Origin: Stenotrophomonas sp. BIGb0135
GTDB lineage: Bacteria; Pseudomonadota; Gammaproteobacteria; Xanthomonadales; Xanthomonadaceae
Reading direction: 5' to 3'
Length of the DNA: 64,000 nucleotides
NCBI RefSeq assembly: GCF_024810105.1
Contig: NZ_JANUDX010000004.1
Location: 1 to 64,000 of the forward strand
Position numbers and translations under genes: made by a program. Shown here one piece after another: positions 47,418 to 56,012 of this stretch (position 1 is the first letter of the stretch; each line of letters begins with the position of its first letter). The notes below the pieces were generated by a model that had not been told where the DNA came from, made no database searches, and worked only from the letters and a program-made list of their open reading frames with translations.

Positions 47418-48706
47418 AGGTCACCACCCAGGCCCGCACCTACGTCCGTTGGCTGATCGTGGCGCTGATCGCCATCGCCACGGTCATCAACTACATCGAC
47501 CGCAACGCACTGGCGGTGATGTGGCCGCAGATTTCCAAGGATGTGGGCGCGACCAAGGAAGACTACGCGCTGCTGGTCACCGTGTTCATGCTGTTCTACG
47601 CCGCCGGGCAGTTCGTGTTCGGCCGGTTGTTCGACATCATCGGCACGCGGCTGGGCTTCGCCCTGTCGATCGCGGTGTGGTCGATCTCCATCGCGCTGCA
47701 TTCGGTCACCCACTCCATCCTGTCCTTCAGCCTGGTCCGGGCGATGCTCGGCATCAGCGAGGCCGGTGCATGGCCGGGGGCGGTAAAGGCCAACGCCGAG
47801 TGGTTCCCCGCCCGCGAACGGGCGCTGGCACAGGGCGTGTTCAATGCGGGCGCGTCGATCGGCGCGATCGTGTCGGCGCCGTTGATCGCGGTGCTGTTCC
47901 TCTGGCTGGGCTGGCGCGGCACGTTCATCCTGATCGGTGCGATCGGCTTCATCTGGCTGCTGCCGTGGCTGATCATCTACCGCGCGGGCCCGGACAAGCA
48001 CCCCTGGGTGAGCGCGGCCGAGCGCGCGTTGATCCTGGATGCACCGAGCGAGCAGCCAGCCACGCCCAGGGCCGAATACGTGCCCAGCATGCGCCAGCTG
48101 CTGGGCCATCGGCAGACCTGGGGCATCCTGATTTCGCGGTTCTTCCTGGACCCGATCTGGTGGCTGTTCGTGTCCTGGTTGCCGCTCTACCTGGCCGACA
48201 CGTTCGGCTTTGACATCAAGCAGATCGGCATCTTCGCCTGGGTGCCCTACGTGGGCGCGATGATCGGCAGCCTCGGCGGCGGCTGGTTGTCCGGGCGCCT
48301 GATCGGGGCCGGCTGGAGCGTGGACAAGGCGCGCAAGGTGGTGATCACCCTGGGCGGGGCGATCATGGCCCCGGCCCTGCTCGGCGCGGTGCTGGCCACC
48401 GACCCGGTGTGGGCCGTGGTCACCATTGCCTTCGTGCTGTTCGGCTTCCAGATCGCCATCGGCAACATCCAGACCCTGCCGGGCGACATCTTCAGCGGCA
48501 AGTCGGTGGGCTCGGTGGCCGGCCTGGGCGGCATGGCCGCGGTGGCCGGCACGCTGATCACCACCTGGCTGGTGCCGGCGATGACCCATGACTCCTATGC
48601 ACCGATCTTCATCCTCGTGGCCGCGCTGGTGCCGGCCTCGTTGCTGGCGCTGTGGCTGGTGACCGGCCGCGTCGAAAAACTCGACGGCCCGGCCCGGCCG
48701 CGCTGA
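47414..48706 (+). CDS. MFS anion:cation symporter-type permease, probable DEH/uronate importer
   Basis: 430-aa inner-membrane protein of the ExuT-like anion:cation symporter group. It has the N-terminal IATVINYIDRNALAVMWPQI, helices 4-5 with MLGISEAGAWPGAVKANAEWFPARERALAQGVFN, and SRFFLDPIWWLFVSWLPLYL in the second half. These motifs are typical of hexuronate/glucarate transporters. Position between the lyases and the DEH reductase argues for uptake of the unsaturated monouronate. ATG 47414 overlaps the PL17 stop. Confidence 0.9.
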   Translation: MKVTTQARTYVRWLIVALIAIATVINYIDRNALAVMWPQISKDVGATKEDYALLVTVFMLFYAAGQFVFGRLFDIIGTRLGFALSIAVWSISIALHSVTHSILSFSLVRAMLGISEAGAWPGAVKANAEWFPARERALAQGVFNAGASIGAIVSAPLIAVLFLWLGWRGTFILIGAIGFIWLLPWLIIYRAGPDKHPWVSAAERALILDAPSEQPATPRAEYVPSMRQLLGHRQTWGILISRFFLDPIWWLFVSWLPLYLADTFGFDIKQIGIFAWVPYVGAMIGSLGGGWLSGRLIGAGWSVDKARKVVITLGGAIMAPALLGAVLATDPVWAVVTIAFVLFGFQIAIGNIQTLPGDIFSGKSVGSVAGLGGMAAVAGTLITTWLVPAMTHDSYAPIFILVAALVPASLLALWLVTGRVEKLDGPARPR

Positions 48707-48750
48707 GCCCATCTCATTCCTTTTCCCCCAACGCACTACTGGAGCATTCC

Positions 48751-49506
48751 ATGACCCAATTCAACGACAAGGTGGCCATCGTCACCGGTGGCGGCCGTGA
48801 CATCGGCCGCGAGATCTCGCTCAAGCTGGCCGCCGCCGGTGCCAAGGTGTGCATCAACTACGCCAACGACGAGGCCAGCGCGCAGGACACCCTCAAGCAG
48901 ATCGAAGCGGCCGGTGGCACTGCCATCGTGCACCGCGCCGACGTCACCGATGCCAAGGCGGTGGCCGGCATGGTCGCGGCCACCCAGGCCGCGTTCGGCC
49001 CGCAGATCGACGTGCTGGTGAACGTGGCCGGCGGCATGGTGCAGCGCCGGCCGCTGGCCGAGATCGACGAAGCGTTCTTCCACAAGGTGATGGACCTCAA
49101 CATGAGCTCGGTCTACCTGACCACCCATGCAGTGGTGCCGCACATGCCCGACGGCGGTGCGATCGTGAACTTCGCCTCGCAGGCCGGCCGCGACGGCGGT
49201 GGCCCGGGCGCGGCCATCTATGCCACCGCCAAGGCCGCGGTGATGACCTTCACCCGTGCCATGGCCAAGGAACTGGGCCCGCGCGGCATCCGCGTCAACG
49301 CCCTGTGCTGCGGCATGATCGCCACCCGCTTCCATGACGAATTCACCAAGCCGGAAGTGCGCACCGCCGTGGCCGGCAACACGCCGCTGCGTCGCCAGGG
49401 CCGTCCGCAGGAAGCGGCCGACACCGCCGTGTACCTGGCCTCGGACGCGGCCGGTTTCATCACCGGTGCCAACGTGGACGTCAACGGCGGCACCTACTTC
49501 TCTTGA
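48751..49506 (+). CDS. SDR family reductase, probable DEH reductase
   Basis: 251-aa short-chain dehydrogenase with TGGGRDIG (about 12-19), NVAGG, catalytic Ser in FASQAGRDGGG and Tyr-Lys in YATAK, and the closing NVDVNGGTYFS. In alginate pathways an SDR (as the Sphingomonas A1-R enzymes) reduces 4-deoxy-L-erythro-5-hexoseulose uronate to KDG, and the operon position fits exactly that step before KDG kinase. Start ATG 48751 with GGAG 6 nt upstream. The family is certain; the substrate is inferred from context. Confidence 0.85.
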   Translation: MTQFNDKVAIVTGGGRDIGREISLKLAAAGAKVCINYANDEASAQDTLKQIEAAGGTAIVHRADVTDAKAVAGMVAATQAAFGPQIDVLVNVAGGMVQRRPLAEIDEAFFHKVMDLNMSSVYLTTHAVVPHMPDGGAIVNFASQAGRDGGGPGAAIYATAKAAVMTFTRAMAKELGPRGIRVNALCCGMIATRFHDEFTKPEVRTAVAGNTPLRRQGRPQEAADTAVYLASDAAGFITGANVDVNGGTYFS

Positions 49507-49541
49507 TGGATATGTTCTGCTGACCGCCTGGGAGGGCTGCC

Positions 49542-50723
49542 ATGCTGCGCTGGACCACTGCACTGTCGATTGCACTTGCCACCAGCGCCGCTGCGCTGCC
49601 CGCCCATGCCCAGGTCTGGGTGCCGGCATGGACTGCCTCGCCGGCACCGGACCGCCTGGACGGCACGCCGGAGGCCCCGGTGCAGTTCGCCCGGCAGACC
49701 GTGCGCCAGGACATGCGCCTGGCCAGCTCGGCCACCGCACTGCGCTTCCGCATCAGCAATGAACTGGGCGATGCGCCGCTGACCATCGGCGGCGCCTCGG
49801 CCCAACGCACCGGCACGGCCACCCCGGCCAAGCTGGTCACCTTCAATGGTCGCAGCGAAGTGGTAGTGCCCGTGGGCGCCGCCCTGCTCAGCGACCCGGT
49901 GGCGATGACGGTGCCGGCACTGGCCGATGTATCGCTCACCGTGTATTTCCCCGAACCGACCAAGCCTGCCGTGCGGCGTACCGCGCTGCGCATCGTCGAC
50001 GGCCGCCAGGCCGAGGTGGGCGACAAGGTCAAACTCGCCTACCGGCAGAACGTGGTATCGGCGGTGCTGGCCGAACGCGCCACCACGCCGGTGGTGGTGG
50101 TGGCCCTGGGCGATTCGATCACCGAGGGCGCCACCGCCACGCGCGGCAGCAACGGCGATTGGCCGGCACTGCTGTCCGCGCGCCTGCAGCAGGCCTGCCC
50201 GGACCGGGTGGTGGTGGTCAACGCCGGCATCAGCGGCAACAAGGTGATGGACCACGGCCGCAGCCACAGCGCGCTGGCGCGGCTGGACCGCGACGTGATC
50301 GCGCTGCCCCACGTGAGCAAGGTGATCGTGTTCGAAGGCATCAACGACATCCGCCACGACGGTGGCACCCCGCCCAAGGCCGGCCGCAACGCCGAGGACA
50401 TGGTGCTGGGCTACCGGCAGATCGCCGAGCGCCTGCACGGCAACGGCATCGGCGCGATCGCGGCCACCATCACCCCGTTCGGGGGCTCGGACCGCTACGA
50501 GCCGACCGCCGCCGCCACCCGCACCCAGCTCAACAGCTGGATGCGCGGCGGCCGCAGCGGCTATGACGGCCTGATCGACTTCGACCAGATCCTGCGCGAT
50601 CCGGCCAACCCGGAAAACCTGCCCGAGGCCATCACCCGCGACCACCTGCATCCCAACGATGAAGGTTACCGGCGCATGGCCGAGGGCATCGACCTGGGCC
50701 TGCTGGGGTGCAAGGCACGATGA
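49542..50723 (+). CDS. exported GDSL/SGNH-family esterase
   Basis: 393-aa secreted hydrolase. It has a signal peptide (cut near AHAQV) and an N-terminal beta domain (about 25-175) as in SGNH proteins related to rhamnogalacturonan acetylesterases. The hydrolase domain has block I GDSITEG, block II Gly in NAGISGNKV, block III GINDI and block V DHLHPN. Its place inside the alginate operon (4-bp overlap with KDG kinase) suggests removal of O-acetyl groups from bacterial alginate, but that is inference. Confidence 0.87.
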   Translation: MLRWTTALSIALATSAAALPAHAQVWVPAWTASPAPDRLDGTPEAPVQFARQTVRQDMRLASSATALRFRISNELGDAPLTIGGASAQRTGTATPAKLVTFNGRSEVVVPVGAALLSDPVAMTVPALADVSLTVYFPEPTKPAVRRTALRIVDGRQAEVGDKVKLAYRQNVVSAVLAERATTPVVVVALGDSITEGATATRGSNGDWPALLSARLQQACPDRVVVVNAGISGNKVMDHGRSHSALARLDRDVIALPHVSKVIVFEGINDIRHDGGTPPKAGRNAEDMVLGYRQIAERLHGNGIGAIAATITPFGGSDRYEPTAAATRTQLNSWMRGGRSGYDGLIDFDQILRDPANPENLPEAITRDHLHPNDEGYRRMAEGIDLGLLGCKAR

Positions 50724-51823
50724 GCACGCAGCAGTTCGCGCTGGCCGCATCGCACGGCCAGCGCTGGGATGCACTGGCGCTGGGCGAGGTGATGCTGCGC
50801 TTCGATCCCGGCGAAGGCCGGATCCGCAACGCACGCCAGTTCACCGTGTGGGAAGGCGGTGGCGAGTACAACGTCGCGCGTGGCCTGTGCAGCACCTTCG
50901 GGCACCGCAGCGGCGTGTTGACCGCGCTGCCGCGCAACGAGCTGGGTGCGTTGGCCCAGCAGTTGATCCAGGCGGGTGGCGTGGATGCCAGCCAGATCGT
51001 CTGGCGCGACTACGATGGCATCGGCCGCAACACGCGCATGGGCCTGAACTTCACCGAGCGCGGCTTCGGCGTGCGCGCCCCGCTGGGCATCTCCGACCGC
51101 GCCACCTCGGCCGCCTCCCAGTTGCAGCCGCACGAGTACGACTGGGACGCGCTGTTCGGCCGCGATGGCGTGCGCTGGCTGCATACCGGCGGCATCTTCG
51201 CCGCGTTGTCCGAACACAGCGCGCAGACCGCCATCGCCGCGGTGCAGGCCGCACGCCGGCACGGGGTGGCGGTGTCCTACGACCTCAACTACCGCGCCAG
51301 TCTCTGGGACAGTCACCCCGATCCGGATGCGGCCCGGCATGCCAACTGCGCCATCGCCGCCGAGTGCGACCTGCTGGTGGGCGACGAGTACTCGTTCGCG
51401 GCATGCCTGGGCATGGACCTGGCCGATCTGGGCCGGCGCGCGACGCCGATGGATGTCGGTCCGGCCGATGCGGCTGCGCAGCGTGCACTGCAGCGTTTCC
51501 CGACCCTGCAGGCGGTGGCGTTCACCCTGCGCGACGCCAGCAACGCCGCACGCAACGGCTGGGGCGGCGCGTTGCGTACCCGCGAAACCTTGTTCGTCTC
51601 GCGCACGCGCGAGGTGGACCTGCTCGACCGCGTGGGTGGCGGCGATGCGTTCGTGGCCGGCGTGGTGCATGCCCTGCTCAGCGGCAAGGGCGAGCAGGCC
51701 GCGGTGGAACTGGGCGCCGCACATGGTGCGCTGGCGATGTCCACGCCGGGCGACAACGCCTGTGCCAGCCTGGACGAAGTGGAAGCCGTGGCGCGCGGCG
51801 ACAGCGCCGCCGCGAAACGCTGA
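50720..51823 (+). CDS. kdgK: 2-keto-3-deoxygluconate kinase
   Basis: 367-aa PfkB/ribokinase-family sugar kinase making KDPG from KDG, the last pathway step encoded here. It has the substrate-side GEVMLRFDPGEGRIRNARQFTVWEGGGEYNVA (about 18-50) and the ATP/anion-hole motif DRVGGGDAFVAG (about 304-315) with the catalytic Asp. ATG 50720 overlaps the esterase stop by 4 bp. It ends 11 bp before the convergent TetR gene. The KDPG aldolase must be elsewhere. Confidence 0.88.
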   Translation: MSTQQFALAASHGQRWDALALGEVMLRFDPGEGRIRNARQFTVWEGGGEYNVARGLCSTFGHRSGVLTALPRNELGALAQQLIQAGGVDASQIVWRDYDGIGRNTRMGLNFTERGFGVRAPLGISDRATSAASQLQPHEYDWDALFGRDGVRWLHTGGIFAALSEHSAQTAIAAVQAARRHGVAVSYDLNYRASLWDSHPDPDAARHANCAIAAECDLLVGDEYSFAACLGMDLADLGRRATPMDVGPADAAAQRALQRFPTLQAVAFTLRDASNAARNGWGGALRTRETLFVSRTREVDLLDRVGGGDAFVAGVVHALLSGKGEQAAVELGAAHGALAMSTPGDNACASLDEVEAVARGDSAAAKR

Positions 51824-51834
51824 CCCTGCCGGGC

Positions 51835-52425
51835 TCAGTCCCGAGTCGGCAGTGCGCGCATCGCCTGCGCCACCGCTGCCAGCAACCGCGCCCGGCTCAC
51901 ACCATCGCGGGCCTGGGTTGAAATGCCATGCAGCACGGTGGCGTAGTAGTCGCCGAGCGCCTGGACATCCGCGCCGTCGGCCAGTTCGCCGGCGCCGGCG
52001 GCCTGTTGCAGGCGCGCGATGATCGATTGGGTGCGCTGGCGGCGATGTTCGGCCAGCCAGTCCATCACCGTTTCATTCTCCGGTGCGGTGGCGGTCGCCG
52101 CCGAGACCACCAGGCAGCCCTGCGCGCGACCGCGCCGGGTGTAGGTCAGGACCGCATCGTGCAGCATGCGCTCGATCGCCGGGCGCACGGCCTGATCGGC
52201 CAGCGCGCGGTCGGCAAAGCCACCGTCGCCGGCTTCGTACAACGCCACCGCCTCGCGGAACAGCTGTTCCTTGCTGCCAAAGGCGGCGTAAATGCGCGCC
52301 GAGGCAATGCCCAGTGCCTCCACCAGCGCCGACATCGAGGTGCCTTCATAACCCCGCGCCCAGAACAACAGCATCGCCTGCTTGAGGGCGTGGTCTTTGT
52401 CGAATTCGCGCGGGCGTCCGGCCAT
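51835..52425 (-). CDS. TetR-family transcriptional regulator
   Basis: 196-aa repressor with an N-terminal HTH (FDKDHALKQAMLLFWARGYEGTSMSALVEALGIASARIYAAFGSKEQLF, about 8-56) and a ligand-binding C-terminal domain with YTRRGRAQGCLVVSAATATAPE. It is divergent from the isomerase/hydrolase operon, whose promoter carries a perfect palindrome, so it most likely represses that operon until an unknown ligand appears. Confidence 0.9.
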   Translation of the reverse strand: MAGRPREFDKDHALKQAMLLFWARGYEGTSMSALVEALGIASARIYAAFGSKEQLFREAVALYEAGDGGFADRALADQAVRPAIERMLHDAVLTYTRRGRAQGCLVVSAATATAPENETVMDWLAEHRRQRTQSIIARLQQAAGAGELADGADVQALGDYYATVLHGISTQARDGVSRARLLAAVAQAMRALPTRD

Positions 52426-52476
52426 GGGGCATCACTACGGGAAAGAGCATTGCGGGAATTCTAACGATACCCGGCA

Positions 52477-52505
52477 TTGACCGGGGACATCCGTGCGCCT
52501 ATTCT
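52477..52505 (+). promoter_or_regulatory. sigma-70 promoter of the TetR-linked operon
   Basis: TTGACC (52477-52482), exact 17-bp spacer, TATTCT (52500-52505), 33 bp before the isomerase start. The last -10 base is the first base of the operator palindrome. Confidence 0.7.
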
Positions 52506-52520
52506 TTGTCGCTCGACAAA
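52505..52520. promoter_or_regulatory. TetR-type operator
   Basis: TTTGTCG-CT-CGACAAA, a perfect 16-bp dyad extendable to an imperfect 24-bp one (52501-52524). It sits over the presumed transcription start of the isomerase operon, in the region divergent from the TetR gene. A bound repressor there would block initiation. Confidence 0.7.
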
Positions 52521-52537
52521 CAATAAGGCGACATTCG

Positions 52538-53593
52538 ATGCGCACCCTCCAAGGCCCCAGCCTGCACCTGGCCCAGTTCAGTGCAGACCAGCCCCCGTTC
52601 AACGACCTGCCGTCCATCGCCGCCTGGGCGGCTGGCCAGGGCTTCAAGGCCCTTCAGATTCCGGCCTGGGACGAACGCCTGTTCGATGTGGAGAAGGCTG
52701 CGCACAGCCAGCAGTACTGCGATGACATGATCGCGATGCTGGCCGGCCACGGGCTGGTAATCAGCGAGCTAACCACGCATATCTTCGGCCAGCTGGTGGC
52801 CGTGCATCCGGCCTACGACGCGCTGTGCGACAGCTTCGCCCCGGCGCACCTGCGGGGCGATCCGGCCGCACGAAGCGCCTGGGCGGTGGAGCGCATCAAG
52901 CTGGCGGCCCGGGCGTCGCAGCGGCTGGGCCTGGACCGCATGGGCACCTTCTCCGGTTCATTCGCCTGGCCCTATCTGTTCCCGTTCCCGCAGCGTCCGG
53001 ACGGTCTGATCGAGGCCGCGTTCGAGGAACTGGCACAGCGCTGGCTGCCGATCCTGGAGGTGTGCGACGCGCACGGCGTGGACCTCTGCTATGAGATCCA
53101 CCCCAGCGAAGACCTGCACGATGGCACCAGCTTCGAGCGCTTCCATGCCGCCGTAGGTGGGCATCCACGCTGCCGGATCCTGTTCGATCCCAGCCACTTC
53201 GTGCTGCAGCAGCTGGATTACCTGAGCTTCCTGGATATCTACCGCGACTTCATCGGCATGGTTCATATCAAAGACGCCGAGTTCAACCCCAGCGGGCGCC
53301 AGGGCATCTACGGCGGCTACAGCGGCTGGACCGAGCGGGCCGGGCGCTTCCGCTCGCTGGGTGACGGTCAGGTGGACTTCAAGGGCATCTTCTCCAAGCT
53401 GGCCCAGTACGACTACGACGGCTGGGCCACGCTGGAGTGGGAGTGCTGCCTGAAAAACCAGGAAGACGGCGCACGCGAGGGCGTGGCGTTCATCAACGCG
53501 CACATCATCAAGGTAACCGACCGCATCTTCGACGATTTCGCCGGGGCGCCGGTCAGCCGTGCGCAGATCCACGGCATGTTGGGGATCCTCTGA
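52538..53593 (+). CDS. sugar phosphate isomerase/epimerase family (TIM barrel) protein
   Basis: 351-aa xylose-isomerase-like/AP-endonuclease-2 barrel protein. Probable metal ligands are in LCYEIHPSEDLHDG, CRILFDPSHFVLQQ, GMVHIKDAEF and the final WATLEWECCLK. Such proteins isomerise or dehydrate sugars and inositols (IolE, IolI types). It is the first gene of a three-gene operon behind the TetR-controlled promoter; TGATG couples it to the next gene. The substrate is unknown. Confidence 0.85.
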   Translation: MRTLQGPSLHLAQFSADQPPFNDLPSIAAWAAGQGFKALQIPAWDERLFDVEKAAHSQQYCDDMIAMLAGHGLVISELTTHIFGQLVAVHPAYDALCDSFAPAHLRGDPAARSAWAVERIKLAARASQRLGLDRMGTFSGSFAWPYLFPFPQRPDGLIEAAFEELAQRWLPILEVCDAHGVDLCYEIHPSEDLHDGTSFERFHAAVGGHPRCRILFDPSHFVLQQLDYLSFLDIYRDFIGMVHIKDAEFNPSGRQGIYGGYSGWTERAGRFRSLGDGQVDFKGIFSKLAQYDYDGWATLEWECCLKNQEDGAREGVAFINAHIIKVTDRIFDDFAGAPVSRAQIHGMLGIL

Positions 53594-54462
53594 TGGACCG
53601 GGAACTTGAAGGCGTCACCCATCGCCATGTTCGCATTGATGGGCGCAGCGTGCATTGCGCGCTCCTTGGCGAAGGCCGCCCGGTGCTGCTGATCCCCGGC
53701 TGGCCGCAGACCTGGTATGCCTGGCGCCACGTCATGCAGGCACTGGCCGCGCAGGGCTTCCAGGCGATCGCCGTGGATCCACCGGGCACCGGCGATTCGG
53801 ACACGCCCGCACACGGCTACGACACCGGCAACATCGCCGCCACGCTGCATGCGGTGATGCAGCATCTGGGCCACGCGCGTTACCAGGTGGTGGGCCATGA
53901 CGTCGGCATGTGGGTGGCCTACGCGCTGGCCAGCGACCAGCCGCAGGCGGTGCAACGCCTGGCCATCACCGAGGCGGTGATCCCCGGCCTGGCCGATGCA
54001 CCGCCGGTGTTCGTGGCGCCGGAGGACAACATCTTCCTGTGGCACTTCATGTTCAACCAGGTGCGCGACCTGCCCGAGGCGCTGATCGCCGGACGTGAGC
54101 GCGCCTACCTGACCTTCATGTTCGACCGCTGGGCGCACCGCCGTGAAGCGGTGGCCAGCGAGGTCTACATCCGCGCGTACGCCGCGCCGGGTGGGCTCAG
54201 CGGCGGCTTCGGCTATTACCGGGCGATCCCGGAAACCATCCGCCAGAACCGGCAGCGCGCGCTCACCCCGCTGGCCATGCCGGTGCTGGCGATCGGCGCC
54301 GAGCACGCCACCGCCGACATGCCGATAGCCACGATGCGCACACACGCCCGCGACCTGCGCGGCACGATGATTGCCGACTGCGGCCACTTCGTCATGGAGG
54401 AAGCACCGGAGGCGTTTCTGGCCCAGCTGCTGCCGTTCCTGTTGCCGGACGTCACCGCATGA
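53593..54462 (+). CDS. alpha/beta hydrolase, epoxide hydrolase/dehalogenase-like
   Basis: 289-aa hydrolase. The nucleophile elbow reads VVGHDVGMW with Asp instead of Ser, and the oxyanion segment IPGWPQTWYAW matches the epoxide hydrolase/haloalkane dehalogenase style. Catalytic His is in DCGHFVMEEAPE. No signal peptide, so cytoplasmic. It is the second gene of the TetR-controlled operon, overlapping both neighbours (1 bp and 4 bp). It probably opens an epoxide or removes a halide or ester; the natural substrate is not evident. Confidence 0.85.
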   Translation: MDRELEGVTHRHVRIDGRSVHCALLGEGRPVLLIPGWPQTWYAWRHVMQALAAQGFQAIAVDPPGTGDSDTPAHGYDTGNIAATLHAVMQHLGHARYQVVGHDVGMWVAYALASDQPQAVQRLAITEAVIPGLADAPPVFVAPEDNIFLWHFMFNQVRDLPEALIAGRERAYLTFMFDRWAHRREAVASEVYIRAYAAPGGLSGGFGYYRAIPETIRQNRQRALTPLAMPVLAIGAEHATADMPIATMRTHARDLRGTMIADCGHFVMEEAPEAFLAQLLPFLLPDVTA

Positions 54463-55391
54463 GCCTGGACCCGGATATCGCCCGTTTCCTGTCCACCCTG
54501 CCACCGCCAGAGGCGGTGGCAGGCATGTCACTGCCGCAGCTACGTGGCGCGAGCGAGGTCGCGCTGCCCGCCCTGCACGGGCCGCTGGAGGCGGTCGCGT
54601 CGGTCCGCGATTTCAGCGTATATACCGGCGAGAGCCAGGCCATTGCCGTGCGCGCCTACTGGCCGGCGGGACATCGCCCCGGCGAGCCACGCCCTGGCAT
54701 GGTGTTTGCCCATGGCGGTGGCTGGTTCCAGTGTTCGCTGGCGGTCTACGACAACCCCTGCCGGGCGCTGGCCAACGCGATCGGTTGCGTGGTGGTGTCG
54801 GTGGACTATCGGCTGGCGCCGGAACACCGCTTCCCGATCCCGTTGGAGGACGTGTACGCGGCTCTGTGCTGGGCCAGCCGCCACGCGGCGATGCTCGACA
54901 TCGATCCGGCGCGGCTGGGGGTGGGCGGCGACAGCGCCGGCGGTAACCTGGCCGCGGCCGTCGCACTGCTTACCCGCGACCGCGATGGCCCGCCCCTCCA
55001 CCACCAGCTGCTGCTGTATCCAGCGCTGGACACCGCCATCGACCACGACAGCCACCGCCGCTTCGGCCAAGGCCATTACCTCACCACCGCGCTGATGCAA
55101 CGCTGCTGGGACGCCTACCTCAACCCGGGTGACGCGGCCAACGCTTACGCCGTACCCGCGCGCGCGCAGGACCTGTGCGGTCTGCCGCCGGCCACGGTGC
55201 TGGTGTGCGAATACGACCCGCTGCGCGATGAAGGCGAACAGTACGCCGCGCGCCTGGCGCAGGCCGGCGTAGCGGTGCACTGCGAACGCGTGCCCGGCAT
55301 GGTCCATGCCTGCCTGCATCTGCTGGGCACGGCACCGGCCGCCCGCGGGCTGCTGGATCGCAGCGCGGCGTTACTGGCCGAGGCGAGGTAG
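54459..55391 (+). CDS. alpha/beta hydrolase of the hormone-sensitive lipase family
   Basis: 310-aa HSL-type (bacterial family IV) carboxylesterase with the oxyanion motif HGGGW (about 85-89), the nucleophile GDSAGG (about 153-158), EYDPLRDEG carrying the catalytic Asp and MVHACLHL with the His. It lacks a signal peptide. Last gene of the isomerase/epoxide-hydrolase operon, joined by a 4-bp ATGA overlap. It likely cleaves small esters within the same unknown catabolic route. Confidence 0.88.
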   Translation: MSLDPDIARFLSTLPPPEAVAGMSLPQLRGASEVALPALHGPLEAVASVRDFSVYTGESQAIAVRAYWPAGHRPGEPRPGMVFAHGGGWFQCSLAVYDNPCRALANAIGCVVVSVDYRLAPEHRFPIPLEDVYAALCWASRHAAMLDIDPARLGVGGDSAGGNLAAAVALLTRDRDGPPLHHQLLLYPALDTAIDHDSHRRFGQGHYLTTALMQRCWDAYLNPGDAANAYAVPARAQDLCGLPPATVLVCEYDPLRDEGEQYAARLAQAGVAVHCERVPGMVHACLHLLGTAPAARGLLDRSAALLAEAR

Positions 55392-55451
55392 TGCGTTACC
55401 TGCAGCAATGAAACGGGCCGGGCATTGCCGGGCCTTGATACGGGCGTCGGG

Positions 55452-55880
55452 TCAATGCGCCATCGAAAGATGTCCCAGCGCGCGCAACGTGGACACGGTC
55501 AACGGCGTAGGCAACGCGTCGGCGGTGAACCAGCCCAGGGCGAGCAACGCCTCCGGTTCCTTCACCGCCGCTACCTGCGTGGCATCCTCCGCATGCACGA
55601 GATACACCGGCGCCACCCAATGCTGCCCCAGTGCCGGCTCGAAGTGGTCGACCACGCAGAGCAGGCGCGTCACTGCGACGCGCAACCCGGTTTCTTCCTC
55701 CACCTCACGCACCACGGCATCTTCGACCTTCTCCATCCAGTCCACCTTGCCGCCGGGCAGCCCCCAATGCCCCTGCTCGGGCGGACGCCCGCGCTGGACC
55801 AGCAGGATCGCGCCATCGGCGCGCTGGATCACGGCACCACAGCCGAGGCGGGGCTGCTGCAGATCAGGGGACTGGGGCAT
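55452..55880 (-). CDS. NUDIX hydrolase
   Basis: 142-aa single-domain protein with an exact Nudix box at residues 44-66 (G-x5-E-x7-REVEEETGL). It is cytoplasmic and hydrolyses a nucleoside diphosphate linked to some moiety. RGRPPEQGHWGLPGGKVDW resembles ADP-ribose or 8-oxo-dGTP-cleaving members, but this does not fix the substrate. Start ATG 55880 with GGAGATG upstream. It is convergent with the HSL esterase gene. Confidence 0.9.
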   Translation of the reverse strand: MPQSPDLQQPRLGCGAVIQRADGAILLVQRGRPPEQGHWGLPGGKVDWMEKVEDAVVREVEEETGLRVAVTRLLCVVDHFEPALGQHWVAPVYLVHAEDATQVAAVKEPEALLALGWFTADALPTPLTVSTLRALGHLSMAH

Positions 55881-55943
55881 CGGGCATCTCCATGGCGGTG
55901 CCTCATTATCCCTCGAGCCCCGCGCCTGAATCGCGCCCACGAA

Positions 55944-55968
55944 AAAGGCCCGGCATTGCCGGGCCTTT
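55944..55968 (-). terminator. Rho-independent terminator of the Ax21-like gene
   Basis: Perfect 11-bp stem AAAGGCCCGGC/GCCGGGCCTTT with a 3-nt loop. On the minus strand it is followed by further T residues. It is 45 bp past the Ax21-like stop; it could also act weakly in the other direction. Confidence 0.88.
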
Positions 55969-56012
55969 CCTGCCACGCCGATCAGGCGCGTGGCGATGCG
56001 GTCACGCCGGGA

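Noticed and set aside
55412..55436. Terminator between the HSL esterase and NUDIX genes
   Set aside because: It resembles the good terminator at 55944 but the stem has an internal mismatch next to a 3-bp closing stem and no clean T-run.
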